A DNA stretch of 64,000 nt from Penaeus vannamei (GCF_042767895.1 NC_091557.1:47008929-47072928), one strand, 5' to 3'; shown: positions 1 through 62,029, numbered from the stretch's first letter. Made by a program: numbers and translations. The notes: generated by a model from the letters alone, not told the origin.

Positions 1-1241
1 AGAATAAATCACATAGGCCAACATAATGTGTCTACAAACTATGCACTTGATATAAACAGCTTCAGTAACAGCATGTGAAGAATAGACATGTGTGACCTCT
101 ATCAAACTGCCCATTTCGTGTCTCACTCTCCCTTTCCCCTCAAGTAGATCCCTAAATTCTGATCCCACAGTCTTTTTCTTCTTTTCCTGAATTGCATCCC
201 ATCAAAATGCTTTTCTAAAACCTGGTTCTGGTCTAATCAATTTCATTACATAACCTGTCTCTCACTGACCCAGGTGGAGGTTCCTGCCCAGAGACAGCAA
301 ATAGAAATCAGAAAATAGTCCAGTGCTTTGAAGTCTGGCTTGAAAACTACAAATAAAATGAAAGTTTAAGGTCTAAATTTATCTTCGTAAATGTTAATGA
401 GCAGATTTATGCTAACCAGACAGAAAAAAAGCCAAAATCCCCCAAAATTAAAAACCAAAACAAAAGCTAAAACTCAGAACATGAATGGATTCACAAACCT
501 CCCACAAACAGAAAAAGAAAAAGCTGCACAAGCATATCACAGAAAGACAGAAAACATTATTTCTGGATAATAATGTTAGTAAAAAAAAGCAGCACGAATA
601 ACAACCGCTCCAGAGAGTAGGCCTTCATTGGTGCCAACTCTGAAGCCTCTTTTGAATCTTGACATCTCTGGTCACCTATTTTGACATCTGCCACTTGTTC
701 ACCCTCTCTTCTCCTCTCCTCTCGCGTTCTCCTCTTCCTTCGCACTTCCTCCTTCCAACCTTTCGTTCTTTAGGCGACGTTTTGTTCTTTGTTTTGCGGT
801 AATTTTATGGTTTACGATTTCTTGGAAGAGGTTTTGTCTGCTTTAAGAATGTTATGGAATTGAGGTTTTTTATCTCCGGGTTTTCCTTTCCATTTTCCTT
901 CATTTGGCTCTCATTCCATATTGATTTTATTCTGATGCTTTTCTTTATTATTTTTAAACACCTTCAACGTCACATTCCTGTTACATACACGTCACGGAAG
1001 TTTTTTGTTTTTGGATTTAGAAAAGGAAAAAAAATACGTGTTTTGTCCTTTTCAAACAGGAACAATTGCGTTATTTACAGGCTAGGTCTCTCCTCTACCA
1101 GAACGGCGAAGGAGAGAAAATGCGAATCCTCGAGTTAGAAAAAACGTATTATTTTTCTTTCCAAAAATTATGGGGAAGTTCGAAGGTCGCAGATAAAAAG
1201 TCTCGCCTCTTTAACTGCGCCATTGCCCCTCTCTCGCTCAC
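1..1241. other. AT-rich intergenic sequence
   Basis: No supported gene. The reading frames here are short, have no recognisable domain, and mostly start at non-ATG codons. A pyrimidine-rich patch lies near 700-760. If the candidate minus-strand exon at 1242-1325 is real, this stretch would be its first intron or beyond. Confidence 0.5.
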
Positions 1242-1325
1242 CTCAGACGTCCCTGCACCCACCTTCTGATACACTTTGCGAATCTTCTTCTTATTTCTGG
1301 TTGCCTTGTCGCCCACATCGGCCAT
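1242..1325 (-). CDS. Candidate first coding exon of a divergent gene, unidentified
   Basis: On the minus strand an ATG at 1325-1323 opens 28 codons beginning MADVGDKATRNKKKIRKVYQ, then a strong splice donor (GAG|GTGAGC) after 1242. A second in-frame donor (AAG|GTGGGT) follows 1263 and would give 21 codons; both leave phase 0. The short basic N-terminus, the donors and a position about 1 kb head-to-head with PSMD2 fit the first exon of a divergently transcribed gene that leaves the window to the left. The protein family was not recognised, and a chance open frame with a chance donor is a real alternative. Confidence 0.27.
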
Positions 1326-2344
1326 ACTAATCCTCAGCAGGACATTTTCCCGTGTCGTAGCGCTGGCCAAGGAGCCTCTACAAAGCAGCCATGTTGGAGT
1401 GTTGGTCGACGAGGCATAGAAAACTGGAATTCGAGAAAACGGGAAGAAGAGAAAACGGGAAGAGAGGGACCCCGGGTATAAGGTGATGTGGCTCTCTGGG
1501 AGGGATTTCTTTATGTATTTATTTGCGAGTATAAGATAAGTATCTTGTTAGAGGGGATGTATTTGGTTAATGAGGTTTCTGTTTCTGTGGGATAGATGTG
1601 GACTGGTATTGGAAAATGAGGAGGAAGAGATCCTGAATGTAGCGTGATGTAACTTCTTGGAAACACATTTTTTTGTTTTTTATTCGTTTATCAGGATGAC
1701 ACCTTAGGTTAAATGAATTATTATACAACAGTTTTAATGCATTTCGGTTACAGGTGTTAAAGATGTGTGGGTATTATATGAAAAGAAGGTTTTTTTTATA
1801 CTAAATAGATTGCACCTAACTGATTATGATAATGACTCATAAAAAACTAAACATCTTTATTTATAAAAATGTTAAGGGAATTATTTTATTGAGACAAATG
1901 AAGGATTTCCGAGAAATATTTTTCTATATAAAACCTCCCTTGATGTATTTTTTACGATAAGAAATACTGATAGCTATCAGAATCATAGATTCTAATTGAA
2001 TCGGCTACAAATATTTGATATGAGAAGTAATATAATTAATATATAATTTTGCGGACTGTTCAAATATTTATTTTCCAAATGTCATTTAGCCTCATGCTCC
2101 CTTTAAGCTGTCATTCCGTCGACTTCAAATAAAAACCCTTCTTTCCTTATTTCACAACACTCTGCCAAAGAGAATCCCTCTCAAACAAAGAAATTCTAAC
2201 GCTTAGAAATAAGAAAAGTCCAAACTGCCCCCAGAAATTGTCGTTTTATCCCCGGCAGCCTAGGAAGTCGACGGTCCGCCGCGAACCTGCCGACAAACAT
2301 CAACAAGCGAGAGGAAGACGAAGGCAGAAAGTACGCTCGCAAAA
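1326..2344. promoter_or_regulatory. Upstream region and 5' UTR of PSMD2
   Basis: AT-rich DNA that becomes less so after about 2230. It must hold the PSMD2 promoter. A TCATTC initiator-like hexamer at 2111-2116 is the best start-site candidate seen, but no DPE lies at +28 from it and no convincing TATA box is placed for it. A palindromic AP-1-type site, ATGACTCAT, is at 1832-1840. The sequence before the ATG (CAAAAATGCC) has A at -3, a good initiation context. Confidence 0.35.
1832..1840. promoter_or_regulatory. AP-1/bZIP-like site ATGACTCAT
   Basis: Perfect 9-bp palindrome containing TGACTCA, about 510 bp upstream of the PSMD2 start codon. Cap'n'collar factors (Nrf1, CncC) with Maf regulate proteasome genes through related TGAC...GC elements. 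This copy lacks the GC of the full element, so AP-1-type binding or chance are equally likely. Confidence 0.25.
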
Positions 2345-15585
<13,241 letters not shown>

Positions 15586-16015
15586 GTCGTGGGAACAATA
15601 GGCTTTCGTAAACTTCACTAGGTCGCTCTAGTATTGTATTTTTTTATTTCTAATATTTGCCCCTTTAGATGGTAATTTAATGATGGAAGGCAAGAGTAAC
15701 ATTTTCCTTAAAAGTCTCATTTCCTATAGTTGAATATAATGAAAAATTCATGTGATCTTGTAATTCATAAGCCATCAGCAGATGCACCTCAGGCAAAAAA
15801 AAATTGAATCTTGAGAAACTTTTATAATATTTAGTTCAACATATTCAAGTAACTATTTTTCCGGTGACAAAGTCTGGGGTCTCTTTTTTTTAAGTTATCA
15901 GGGTGAAGCAGATGTCATGTCAAATGAATGAGTGTGATATGTGTAAAAGTTACATTTACTTTAAGGATATGTTTAGCAGATTTGTATTTAATAAACAAAC
16001 GAACTGTTCATATGT
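15586..16015 (+). other. PSMD2: PSMD2 3' UTR (predicted)
   Basis: AT-rich stretch after the stop codon with no open frame of note. The first canonical AATAAA is at 15990-15995, followed by a T-rich, GT-containing stretch, so cleavage near 16010-16020 is expected. Confidence 0.55.
15990..15995 (+). terminator. Polyadenylation signal AATAAA
   Basis: Canonical hexamer about 405 bases after the PSMD2 stop, followed 10-25 bases later by TGTTCATATGTTTTATTT, a plausible downstream U/GU-rich element. Other weaker signals further on could also be used. Confidence 0.5.
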
Positions 16016-17187
16016 TTTATTTACAATTATTCCTCTAAAACTGTGTATTGTTTTATTTTGGTGTTTAATAGCTCCACATACCTATTCCCTTTTTCATATT
16101 TATCGAAATATTTCACGATACTGGGAGTATTTTGAGTGCTCAGAGTTTTTTTTATTTCTGAAAACTGATGTATCCAACGTATGTTCTGCAGTGACTGGTA
16201 GGTTTTTAATGGCTAAATATAGTTGATACTTTCGCTGCTAATAATTCATCGGTGAAATAGCTGCAACCTACATAAAAACAAAGTACGAACCATTACTTGG
16301 AATTATTTATTTAAACTTTCGTGGCATATTTTTTTTTATATCAGCCTTTTGATTTATTAAACTGATTTATTAACATCGTAAGAGATGATGGGCATTTTAT
16401 GGCGACATATTCCCCTCGAAACAGAATCGGCTAAACTCAGCACCGAGCGCAGACAGGTGAAAGAAGGGGCGGAATTTGAGAACCGAGAAACTCGATACTT
16501 GGATGTTACTCGGTACTTAAATTCCACCAACAGTTAAGCCTTACAACACGGTTTAAACTAGAAACTAACTGGAAGTGCGTACCGACTTGTATTTTCAGTA
16601 CATACTGAAAGGATGACAATTAAATCATGCGCCTCATAATGATGGTGGTGAAAAATAATGCAGCTTTCGTTAAGTGAGACACGGGTTTTAAAACACTACG
16701 TGGAAGTACAGCCTGAAGTGAATAAAAATTCGAGTAATTTTCTCATTAACGGCAGCTCTTTCGGGCGAGATGCCGGAGCATTTTCACAAGAGAATGAAAG
16801 TGCAAGCCTCTTTGGCTCATCCTTAAATTCTCTAAAACCCAATGGCAAACATCGCACAAATATTTATCATTTAATACTAAAATCGTTTAAATGCTAAAAG
16901 TATTCCATTTCATTTCACACAATGAGTCGTCATACAAGCACATTCGCAAATTGCTATGGAATTCTTGCTCCACGAAACAAAAACCCTCGTCGGGCAAGGA
17001 TCGGAACCCGCGAATGAAAGGGCAGTGGAACTTGGCCGCGGGCATGGATGTGGGCAGCGCTTGTTCCCAATCCCTCTGGGTCAGGTAGCTTTTATCCTTG
17101 AGGAGGCCAGGAAAAGGATAAACATGCAGGTGACTACCAGGCTCAGAAATCTTTCTATTTGGACAAGATAACGATAGAAGATATTCT

Positions 17188-17233
17188 GAGAGAGAGAGAG
17201 AGAGAGAGAGTGAGAGTGAGAGTGAGAGTGAGA

Positions 17234-17286
<53 letters not shown>

Positions 17287-17406
17287 AGAGTCAGAGTCAG
17301 AGTCAGAGTCAGAGTCAGAGTCAGAGTCAGAGTCAGAGTCAGAGTCAGAGTCAGAGTCAGAGTCAGAGTCAGAGTCAGAGTCAGAGTCAGAGTCAGAGTC
17401 AGAGTC
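17188..17406. repeat. (GA)n - (GAGAGT)n - (CAGAGT)n compound microsatellite
   Basis: A short GA run passes into a GAGAGT hexamer array (about 17210-17290), then into a strikingly homogeneous CAGAGT hexamer array of about 19-20 units to 17406. The order suggests successive point changes that were each amplified. Confidence 0.97.
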
Positions 17407-17598
17407 TATTTTACCTCATGTATGATTCCTGCATCTCAACAGTTTTAACCCATTCATCAATACAAGTGTGCTATTTTGGTGCAGATATTCGCAAACAAAA
17501 TCGAATTCCTAAAACTTTAGCACAACTGCGCATTATGTAGTTTTGGTGAAGGAACAACCCTATGTTACTACGCGTATACGAGTGATACATTACACCAG

Positions 17599-17629
17599 CT
17601 ATATATATATCTATATATCTATATCTATA

Positions 17630-17690
<61 letters not shown>
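17599..17690. repeat. (TA)n microsatellite
   Basis: TATATATCTATATATC-type start, then uninterrupted TA to 17689. Common AT-rich satellite sequence with no other feature attached. Confidence 0.97.
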
Positions 17691-17692
<2 letters not shown>

Positions 17693-19032
17693 GCAGTTTC
17701 TAAGATTATGTATAACTGGTCTTCATGTACATATACACTTAAGTCTCTGTTAACCCGACTGCAAAATACGTCTATATAAATATACCTTTGATATCATACC
17801 AATGTTATATACATGTATGTATTAGAATATCAATTAAAATATGATGTAAACGTATTTACAGGTATGCGATTTACCCGCATTTCCCGGCAATTTCATTGTT
17901 TAGGATCGCCATGGAAGACACTGAATTCAAGTTGTGGTTCCCTTTGTTATAACGTTTGTATTTTGAATCGGATTTCAAAAGTTTTGGGAATCCTGGACAG
18001 CATCCCTATCCTGCGGTTCTGTTAAGTCATAAACAAGTCAAATCTATGACTGTATATTGTGTGGAACAAACTATGGTGGTTTCATGTTAAAACTGTTTAT
18101 TTACGTCTGTCAGTCCAATTCGTGGTGCCATTTCTCATTTTATGGCAATTGTTCAAACTGAAAAGTAAACATTTGCGAATAACTCTTGGCCACCGGCAGT
18201 AGCTACAGCAGTTTTTTCAGGCTAAAGTAAACGAAAGAAAATTCCCTTCTCCTTTGGGGTAATGTGTAAGACCATTAATTACAGCCCCAGCAAGAGCCTG
18301 GCCATAAAGCAGTCCCTGGCAACGTCCCTTTTGCGTCGCAGATCCAGCGTCCACGAAGCCCAGCGCCGTAAATTGACTTCTGCGCACCCGCTGCCACACT
18401 TCCCGTGGCGAGCCGGGTCTTGCGAAGTTCTGTTTCTCTACGGAGCTTTTGATCGTATTTATGGTCGACTAACTCCTGTAGGAGTCGATGAGTAAATTTG
18501 CCAGTAAAGCTTATGTATTATAAACATATTACATGTTTTTTAAAAGTATTTTGTCAAAGAATTTTGGTATGTGGCACCACTGTAGAAATACGAAACGTAA
18601 ACATTACGCTGTTCTCTTGACCGAACGCGCCCAATTAAAATAATTCAATAAATTACGACATTGCCACTGTGCTGCTTCCACCACATCAAAATATCCGATC
18701 AGACTAAGCTATCTGATACTAAATACATGCATAACATGCATACATAGGCGGAAGATATTCAAAACACGCTAAAGTGCTTGATGCCGGCCGGCAACATTTG
18801 ACAGGAGTCAGTGGGGAGGAGAACCGCTCGCTGGAATCAACCATAACACAGCTGACATAAATCCTTTTATTTTCACTTTAGTGTGGTTTGAGGTTGCAGT
18901 ATACAGCTTATATTGCTTTTTTCTAACAATAATGTGCAGTATAACTGACTCTCACCATTTTATCAGTTAGAAATTGATTTGAAGTAGTGAACGTTCTTTG
19001 TTTTGATGGAACTAGCAGTCCCGGCACGCTGA

Positions 19033-19183
19033 CCAATCAGAAAACTGGGTCAGGGATGCGGGAGCCAATCACGCTTCGAGTTGGAGGTCACGTGGTTTTG
19101 TTGTTGTTTGTCAGCTGGGCTAGCCGAGCCGCTCAGCTGATTTCACAGTCAGTTCCACGCAAATGTATATCGCGGGAGGACCT
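19033..19183 (+). promoter_or_regulatory. Core promoter of the Glut4EF-like gene (CCAAT x2, CACGTG, Inr, DPE)
   Basis: Ordered elements: CCAAT at 19033-19037 and 19065-19069, an E-box CACGTG at 19089-19094, the arthropod initiator TCAGTT at 19149-19154 with predicted A+1 at 19151, and GGACCT at 19178-19183. The last matches the downstream promoter element consensus RGWYVT at exactly +28 to +33. There is no TATA box at -30, as expected of an Inr/DPE promoter. The start codon of the first coding exon lies 264 bp downstream. Element identities are read directly; promoter activity is inferred. Confidence 0.72.
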
Positions 19184-19249
19184 GTGTGCGTCCACACCCA
19201 GATGGGCATATTCGTTTACGATAAGGACACCTTTCGGATTGTGACATAG
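19163..19249 (+). CDS. Upstream ORF in the 5' UTR, 28 codons
   Basis: If transcription starts at 19151, the first ATG in the message is at 19163. It opens a 28-codon frame starting MYIAGGPVCVHTQMG and ending at TAG 19247-19249, 165 bases before the main ATG. The context (CGCAAATGT) has A at -3. Upstream frames of this size usually lower translation of the main frame. Whether this peptide is conserved or made is unknown. Confidence 0.35.
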   Translation: MYIAGGPVCVHTQMGIFVYDKDTFRIVT

Positions 19250-19414
19250 TAGTGGGAGTTTGTGGCTATTGATTGCTATCAGTGATCTTTATTCTCGTGA
19301 ACTGGCTGTGTCTGAAATATTTATTTTCCTAAACTTTTCTTAAAACGTTATTTGACTGCACTTAGGATTGTCCACTAGATATCAGGAGTAGATCTTTTTT
19401 CTAAAGTGTTCAAG

Positions 19415-56947
<37,533 letters not shown>

Positions 56948-56984
56948 GTAAGTGCCTCGCTCTGTTTTTCTTTTGTTTTTCTCC

Positions 56985-57290
56985 TCATCATACTGCTGCT
57001 GCTCCTCCTCTTCTTCTTCTCTCTTCCCCTCCTCCTCTTCTTCTTCTCTCTTCCCCTCCTCCTCCCTCCCCCTTTCCCTTCCCCAACACACTTTCCACCT
57101 GTTTCCCCCTTCTACTTCCTCCTCTCTCCTCCTCCTCCAGTCCCCCCCCTTTCCACCTCCTTCCCTTTCTACTTCCTCCTCCTCCTCCCTCCTCCACTCC
57201 CCCTTTCTACTTTTCCACCCTCCTTCGCCCCCCTTCCACCTCCTTATCTCCCTCCCTCTCCACTCCTCCTTTTCCACCCCCGTGTCCCCC
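56985..57290. repeat. CTCCTC/TTCTTC polypyrimidine block
   Basis: Directly after exon 2. Contains a duplicated CCTCCTCTTCTTCTTCTCTC segment (57005 and 57028) and a run of TCCTCC. Confidence 0.9.
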
Positions 57291-58069
57291 CCTCTCCCCG
57301 CCCCTCGTCCGCCCCGTGTCCTCGGCGCCCGTTAGGCAGCCTTTCCGTCCTCGCATTTCCCAGGGCGAGCGTGCCACGGCTCCCGACCCCGCGGCTGACA
57401 GGTAGATGGCGCTGATCCCTAATGGCGGACGCATAATGAATCTCCTCTTTTTTGAACGATTATGCCTTGATTACGAATTCTAATCCCCCCCCCCTCTAAA
57501 TTAGGAACGGTTTAATTAAACCCCTAATGGTTTATGTCGAGTGATTCCCGTAATTGCTGATGGAACGGAGCATTCCCTAACGAGGAGGAGACGGACCTGG
57601 CGCGGCGCCCTCCTCCACCCGAGGCGCGTCCCCGGAGCGGTACGCCTCGCGTGACTGACTGACTGACGGACGGAGGACATTCGGCCGCCTTCTTGCTGGA
57701 ATGGGCGGCACGCGATTCGCTATGTTTTCCGCTTTGGGGCCGAGGAGCCATCGATCGGATTGTACGAGATGAGACTCGTTCGCTCGCTCGTTCGCTCGGC
57801 TGGGACGGACGCCTGGGGGATGATGGCTGGACCGGCGGGGGAAGAGGTGGGAGGGAAAAGAATAAGTAAAAAAAAGGTAAAAAAAAGGAGAACGCAAATT
57901 CGGGGGAGTTGAGAATATAATAAGAATGTGAAAAAAGCGAAGGAGAACGTAATATGTGGAAGTTAAGAATATAATAGAGAGGTAAATGGCGTCAACTCGA
58001 CAGGTAATTGAGTTCGCGACAATGGAGACGGCGCCGCCCCCCCCCCCCGCCCCCCCGCTGGCCGCAGAC

Positions 58070-58102
58070 GGGGCGAGGGCGAGGGCGAGGGCGAGGGCGA
58101 GG
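58070..58102. repeat. (GGGCGA)5 hexamer
   Basis: Five CpG-containing GGGCGA units. Translates as Arg-Ala repeats in one frame. Confidence 0.9.
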
Positions 58103-58184
58103 AGAGGGGCGAATTCGGACGCGCTCGCCGCCGCGCACAAGGCAGTCGGGGCGGCGCAACAAGTTCTGACTCGTGATGGGTCGG

Positions 58185-58290
58185 GAGGGAGGGAGGGAGG
58201 AAGGGAGGGGAGGGGAGGGGAGGGAGGGAGGAGGGAGGGAGGGAGGGAGGGAGGAGAGAGAGGGAGGGAGGGAGGGAGGGGTGGAGATAG
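58185..58290. repeat. (GGGA)n array
   Basis: GGGA tetranucleotides with AGGAAGG and AGAGAG breaks. Confidence 0.93.
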
Positions 58291-58554
58291 GAGAGGGAAT
58301 GAGGGAGTAGTAGCAGAAGGATGAAAATGAGAATTAGAATGAGGTGAGTAACAAGAAGCGGGGGAAGGAGGGGTATAGTAGGAACAGGAGGAGAGGGATT
58401 AAACGTAGAATAAATAGGTAGACAGATTGACGTAAATCCACGTTGAGAAACGGAGTGAGGGGGGGGACCAGGTCGACGCCCCCCCCCCCCTGAGAGCTGA
58501 GCAGAGAGGCGTTACGCTCGTCCAGACAGGAATGCAGCCGAGATGGAGCGACGG

Positions 58555-58660
58555 CAGGGAGCAGGGAGCAGACAAAATGGGCCAAGGAGCAGGGAGCAGA
58601 GAGAATGGGCCAAGGAGCAGAGAGCAGAGAGCAAAGTGCAGTGGGCAAGGAGAAGGGAGC
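58555..58660. repeat. GGGAGCAGAGAGAATGGGCCAAGGA direct repeats
   Basis: AGGGAGCAGA.A.AATGGGCCAAGGAGC occurs twice, followed by AGAGAGCA units; roughly 38 bp period. Confidence 0.8.
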
Positions 58661-59380
58661 TCGCTGGCTCTCGAAGTACCGGTTTAATGGCGATTGAGCG
58701 AACGTGCGTGCGATAGCCGCCGAGACTGAGCGGCCTGCTCGGCGATCATGGCGACGCCAGGGGAAAAAGAGCCTCGTCTGAGCACATCTTTCAGGGCAGA
58801 CGAGCAGCGTCTCCGCGCCCCCGTGCACCTCTCACCCAGCGCAAGACCCTCGTCGATGGCGAGGCGGACCCAGCGCAGCCGTCGCAGGAAGACGTTCGCC
58901 TCGGGGCTGTGGCGTCGGCGCCGTCGCCTCGGGAGGACGTCGGCCAGGAAGCCCGGCGCGGGCGTGCGGGCGAGCCTCCAGAGACAAAGGCTTCGCGGCG
59001 CTATTGTTATGGACGTCGGCGGCAAATTACGCCTTCTTTATCTCCTCCAGTCACCGTGCACTGAGCGGAGGAGGTAATTGTGGCGGAATCGTGAAGACTG
59101 TGCGGCTGAGGCCCTCGGCCCGTCGGCGACGCAAGACGCCGTGATGAGCGGCGGCGCGTCCAGGCCGCCGCGCCTTTGTCTTCGGGGCGGCGGCGGCGGG
59201 AGCGACGGGCGGCCGCGCGCCCTCCGGCCCTGCGTCCGCGCTGGCTCCTCTGTCCGCAGCGAAGGGGCGGGGGAGCGGGCGGCGGCCGTGGTGTATCGGC
59301 CATTAATGTTTCCGACTCTCGGGGCGGGAAGTCATTTGGGAATTAGCTCGACGTCCATCAGCTCGCGATAGATGGGACTT

Positions 59381-59432
59381 GGGCGTCCTCCTGATTGGCG
59401 GGCAGGAGGACGCCCGCCCGCCAATCAGGAGG
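59381..59432. repeat. Overlapping inverted repeats with paired CCAAT boxes
   Basis: Perfect 17-bp arms at 59387-59403 and 59416-59432 enclose 12 bases. A second perfect 12-bp inverted repeat pairs 59381-59392 with 59404-59415. The segment CCTCCT at 59387-59392 belongs to both, so the two hairpins exclude each other. The large arms carry ATTGG and CCAAT, a divergent pair of NF-Y-type sites. Confidence 0.9.
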
Positions 59433-59726
59433 CGGCGTGGGGCGCTTCGCCGACCTGGAACCGAATGAACAACTGATTGCACTCCTGTCCCTTAATCTGA
59501 ACATAATCGGCAACATGGCAACCTCCGCAAGACTAATTATTGCTCGTAATTAAGGTGAGAGATTGCGCTAATTGCATCATTATGCGCCCTACGTATGGAT
59601 GCAGTCGAGAGCGGCTGATAATGAACGACATGTTGCGCAGGTTGATAAGGAGGGCGAGAAGCCGTGACGAATGGGGAGGGGGACCTGCCGACCCCATCCC
59701 TGGGGAAGGGGGGGGTGAAACGGGCT

Positions 59727-59999
<273 letters not shown>

Positions 60000-60439
60000 A
60001 TTCTCTCTATTACCTCTGCATTGAGTCTACCAATTGCAAGCGGTGTGTTACGGGCAGGCAAGGGATCGGACGGCAGTGCTTGCAAAAAGTCACGTGAGGC
60101 AATGAGGTGGCCGCTTGCAACGCCCGTGGCAGCGCGGCGAGCAGGTGCGAGGGCGTGTCAAGAGTGGGAGACCAAGACCTTAATACGTATAATAGACCTT
60201 GGATATAATTTAGGTTTAACAACGCTTTCCTTTTCTTCTCTTCCTTTTTCGTTTTAGATTGGAAAGGCCTGTTGGAAGGGGTAGGGTACATGGGGGGAGG
60301 GAGGGGTACTTCTTGACTCTTTGATGGGCGGGACAGTTGAGAGCGGAGTGGCGGGGTATGGGCGGCGGGCGCGGAGGAAGGTGGGCGGGCGTGCGACGTG
60401 GCGAAGCTCGCGCGGACAAGATGGCTCAGGCTGCAACAG

Positions 60440-60760
60440 GTCAAGGGAGCGCGGGGGGAGGGAGGGAGGGAGGCCGGGAGGGGAGGGAGAGGAAGGGGGT
60501 GTGGTAGCAGGAAGGCGGAGGGCGGGGGGGGGGGGTAAGGGGAGGAAGGAGGGAAAGGTGTTAGCAGGAAGATAGAAGAGGGAGGGAGAGGGAGGGTTGA
60601 GGGGGAAGGGAAAGGTGTAAGAGAGAGTGTTAACAAGAAGACAAGGGGAAGGGGAGTGAACGGGAGGGGGGGAGGGGCTGTTGCAGGAAGACCAAGAGAA
60701 GGAGGGAAGGAGGCTGGTTGGAGGGAGGGGCGGGGAGGCGAAGGAATCCCCGTCCCGTCA
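60440..60760. repeat. GGGAGGGA purine-rich region with GCAGGAAG motifs
   Basis: G-rich DNA in which GTTAGCAGGAAG or TTGCAGGAAGA recurs at intervals of roughly 60-130 bp (60506, 60561, 60632, 60684). Confidence 0.75.
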
Positions 60761-60852
60761 TCCTTCGTCGTCCTGAAGCCACCCGGTACGAGGAGCGGTT
60801 TCGTCCTCGTCGTCTCAGGTCCTCGCAGCACCGACGTTCGGGTCTGAGAACT

Positions 60853-60863
60853 TAAATAAATCA

Positions 60864-60899
<36 letters not shown>

Positions 60900-61016
60900 A
60901 ATAAATAATGAATAAATAAATAAATAATAAATAACAATAAATAAATAATAAATAATATTAAATGAATAATGAATAATATTAAATAAATAATAAATAATAT
61001 TAAATAAATAGATTAA
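60853..61016. repeat. (AAAT)n tetranucleotide and TAAATAATAT variants
   Basis: AAATAAAT array of about nine units, then longer units of AATAATATTAAATAAATAAT. The only AT-rich array in the GC-rich half. Confidence 0.95.
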
Positions 61017-61318
61017 GAACTTGGCTCAATTCTCGTGGCGATGGCGGTTCGTGACGTCGCTGTGTGCATTTCTCTCTCTCTTTTTGGTCCTCTCTCGGCG
61101 GCAGGGAACTTTTGGTGTTCACTTGGGCTTCACGAATTCGCGATCAGCTGGGCGGGAGATGGGCCAGGGTTCCACGTCCGGGGGAGGGGGGGGGGAGGGA
61201 GGAGGAGTATGAAGGAGGGAGGGGGGGGAAGGAAAGGAGGAGGAGAGTGGGGAGAGCGCGTGATTGAGGGAGTGAGCGTGGACCTGTGAGGATACCAGTC
61301 TTCAGGGCCCCGTTTCAG

Positions 61319-61319
61319 T

Positions 61320-61414
<95 letters not shown>
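61319..61414. repeat. (CA)n microsatellite, about 47 units
   Basis: Uninterrupted CA after CAGTGTA. Confidence 0.97.
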
Positions 61415-61417
<3 letters not shown>

Positions 61418-61452
61418 TGTACTTATTTATGATAAATATAAATAAATAAATG

Positions 61453-61557
<105 letters not shown>

Positions 61558-61672
61558 CGCAAGAGCAGAATGCGTGAACCGTGCCTGGCGTCAGTCACGT
61601 AGACGGCGCTGGCGGCGGCCGGCACCTACGACCACAGCGTCTGTTCAAGCGCCAAACTGGCCGCCTCCCCCG

Positions 61673-61722
61673 CGCCCACGCCCACGCCCACGCCCGCGCC
61701 CACGCCCGCGCCCGCGCCCGCC
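61673..61722. repeat. (CGCCCA/CGCCCG)n hexamer
   Basis: About eight CpG-rich hexamers. One frame reads as alternating His-Ala and Arg-Ala. Confidence 0.93.
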
Positions 61723-62029
61723 TTGACCTCTCGGGCGATCACGTGAGGGCAGTCATTCGCAAGGAAAAGTCACCAAATTCGGCGAGAGTGAAGTCCTGTC
61801 CGGGGCCGTCGGGGCAGCCTCGGAGAGCGTCAGAGCCCCGGAGGGCGAGTCTGGCGCTGCGGCAAGGGCGAGGCGGGCGTCGAGGGCGGAGGACGGGCGC
61901 GTTCGTGCGGCAGCCTTTCGGGGGCAGAGAGCGCCGTTGCGTCACCCGGCGCGCGACAGCCCCGTGTGACCCCGTGACCCCGTGTGGACGCAGGGGACGA
62001 CCTGTATTCTCCCCCCCCCCCCTTCCCCT

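Larger units (their letters stand above)
16016..19020. other. Intergenic region between PSMD2 and the Glut4EF-like gene
   Basis: AT-rich, with two microsatellites (17188-17406 and 17599-17690). No convincing gene: the frames at 16658-16897, 18262-18495 and elsewhere lack recognisable domains. A less AT-rich patch at 16980-17100 and another at 18280-18430 could be remnants of transposons or exons of non-coding RNA, but nothing supports either. Confidence 0.55.

Noticed and set aside
854..1138. 94-residue plus-strand frame
   Set aside because: Phe/Ile-rich translation of T-rich DNA, with no domain.
2111..2116. TCATTC initiator for PSMD2
   Set aside because: Matches the loose initiator consensus but lacks a DPE or TATA at the right spacing, so it is not listed as a separate promoter.
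16980..17100. Possible tRNA or tRNA-derived SINE
   Set aside because: Searched by eye for A- and B-box sequences (such as GGTTCGAATCC); none in a foldable arrangement here or elsewhere in the window.
18262..18495. 77-residue frame and its antisense 60-residue frame
   Set aside because: No family resemblance; short and in intergenic DNA.
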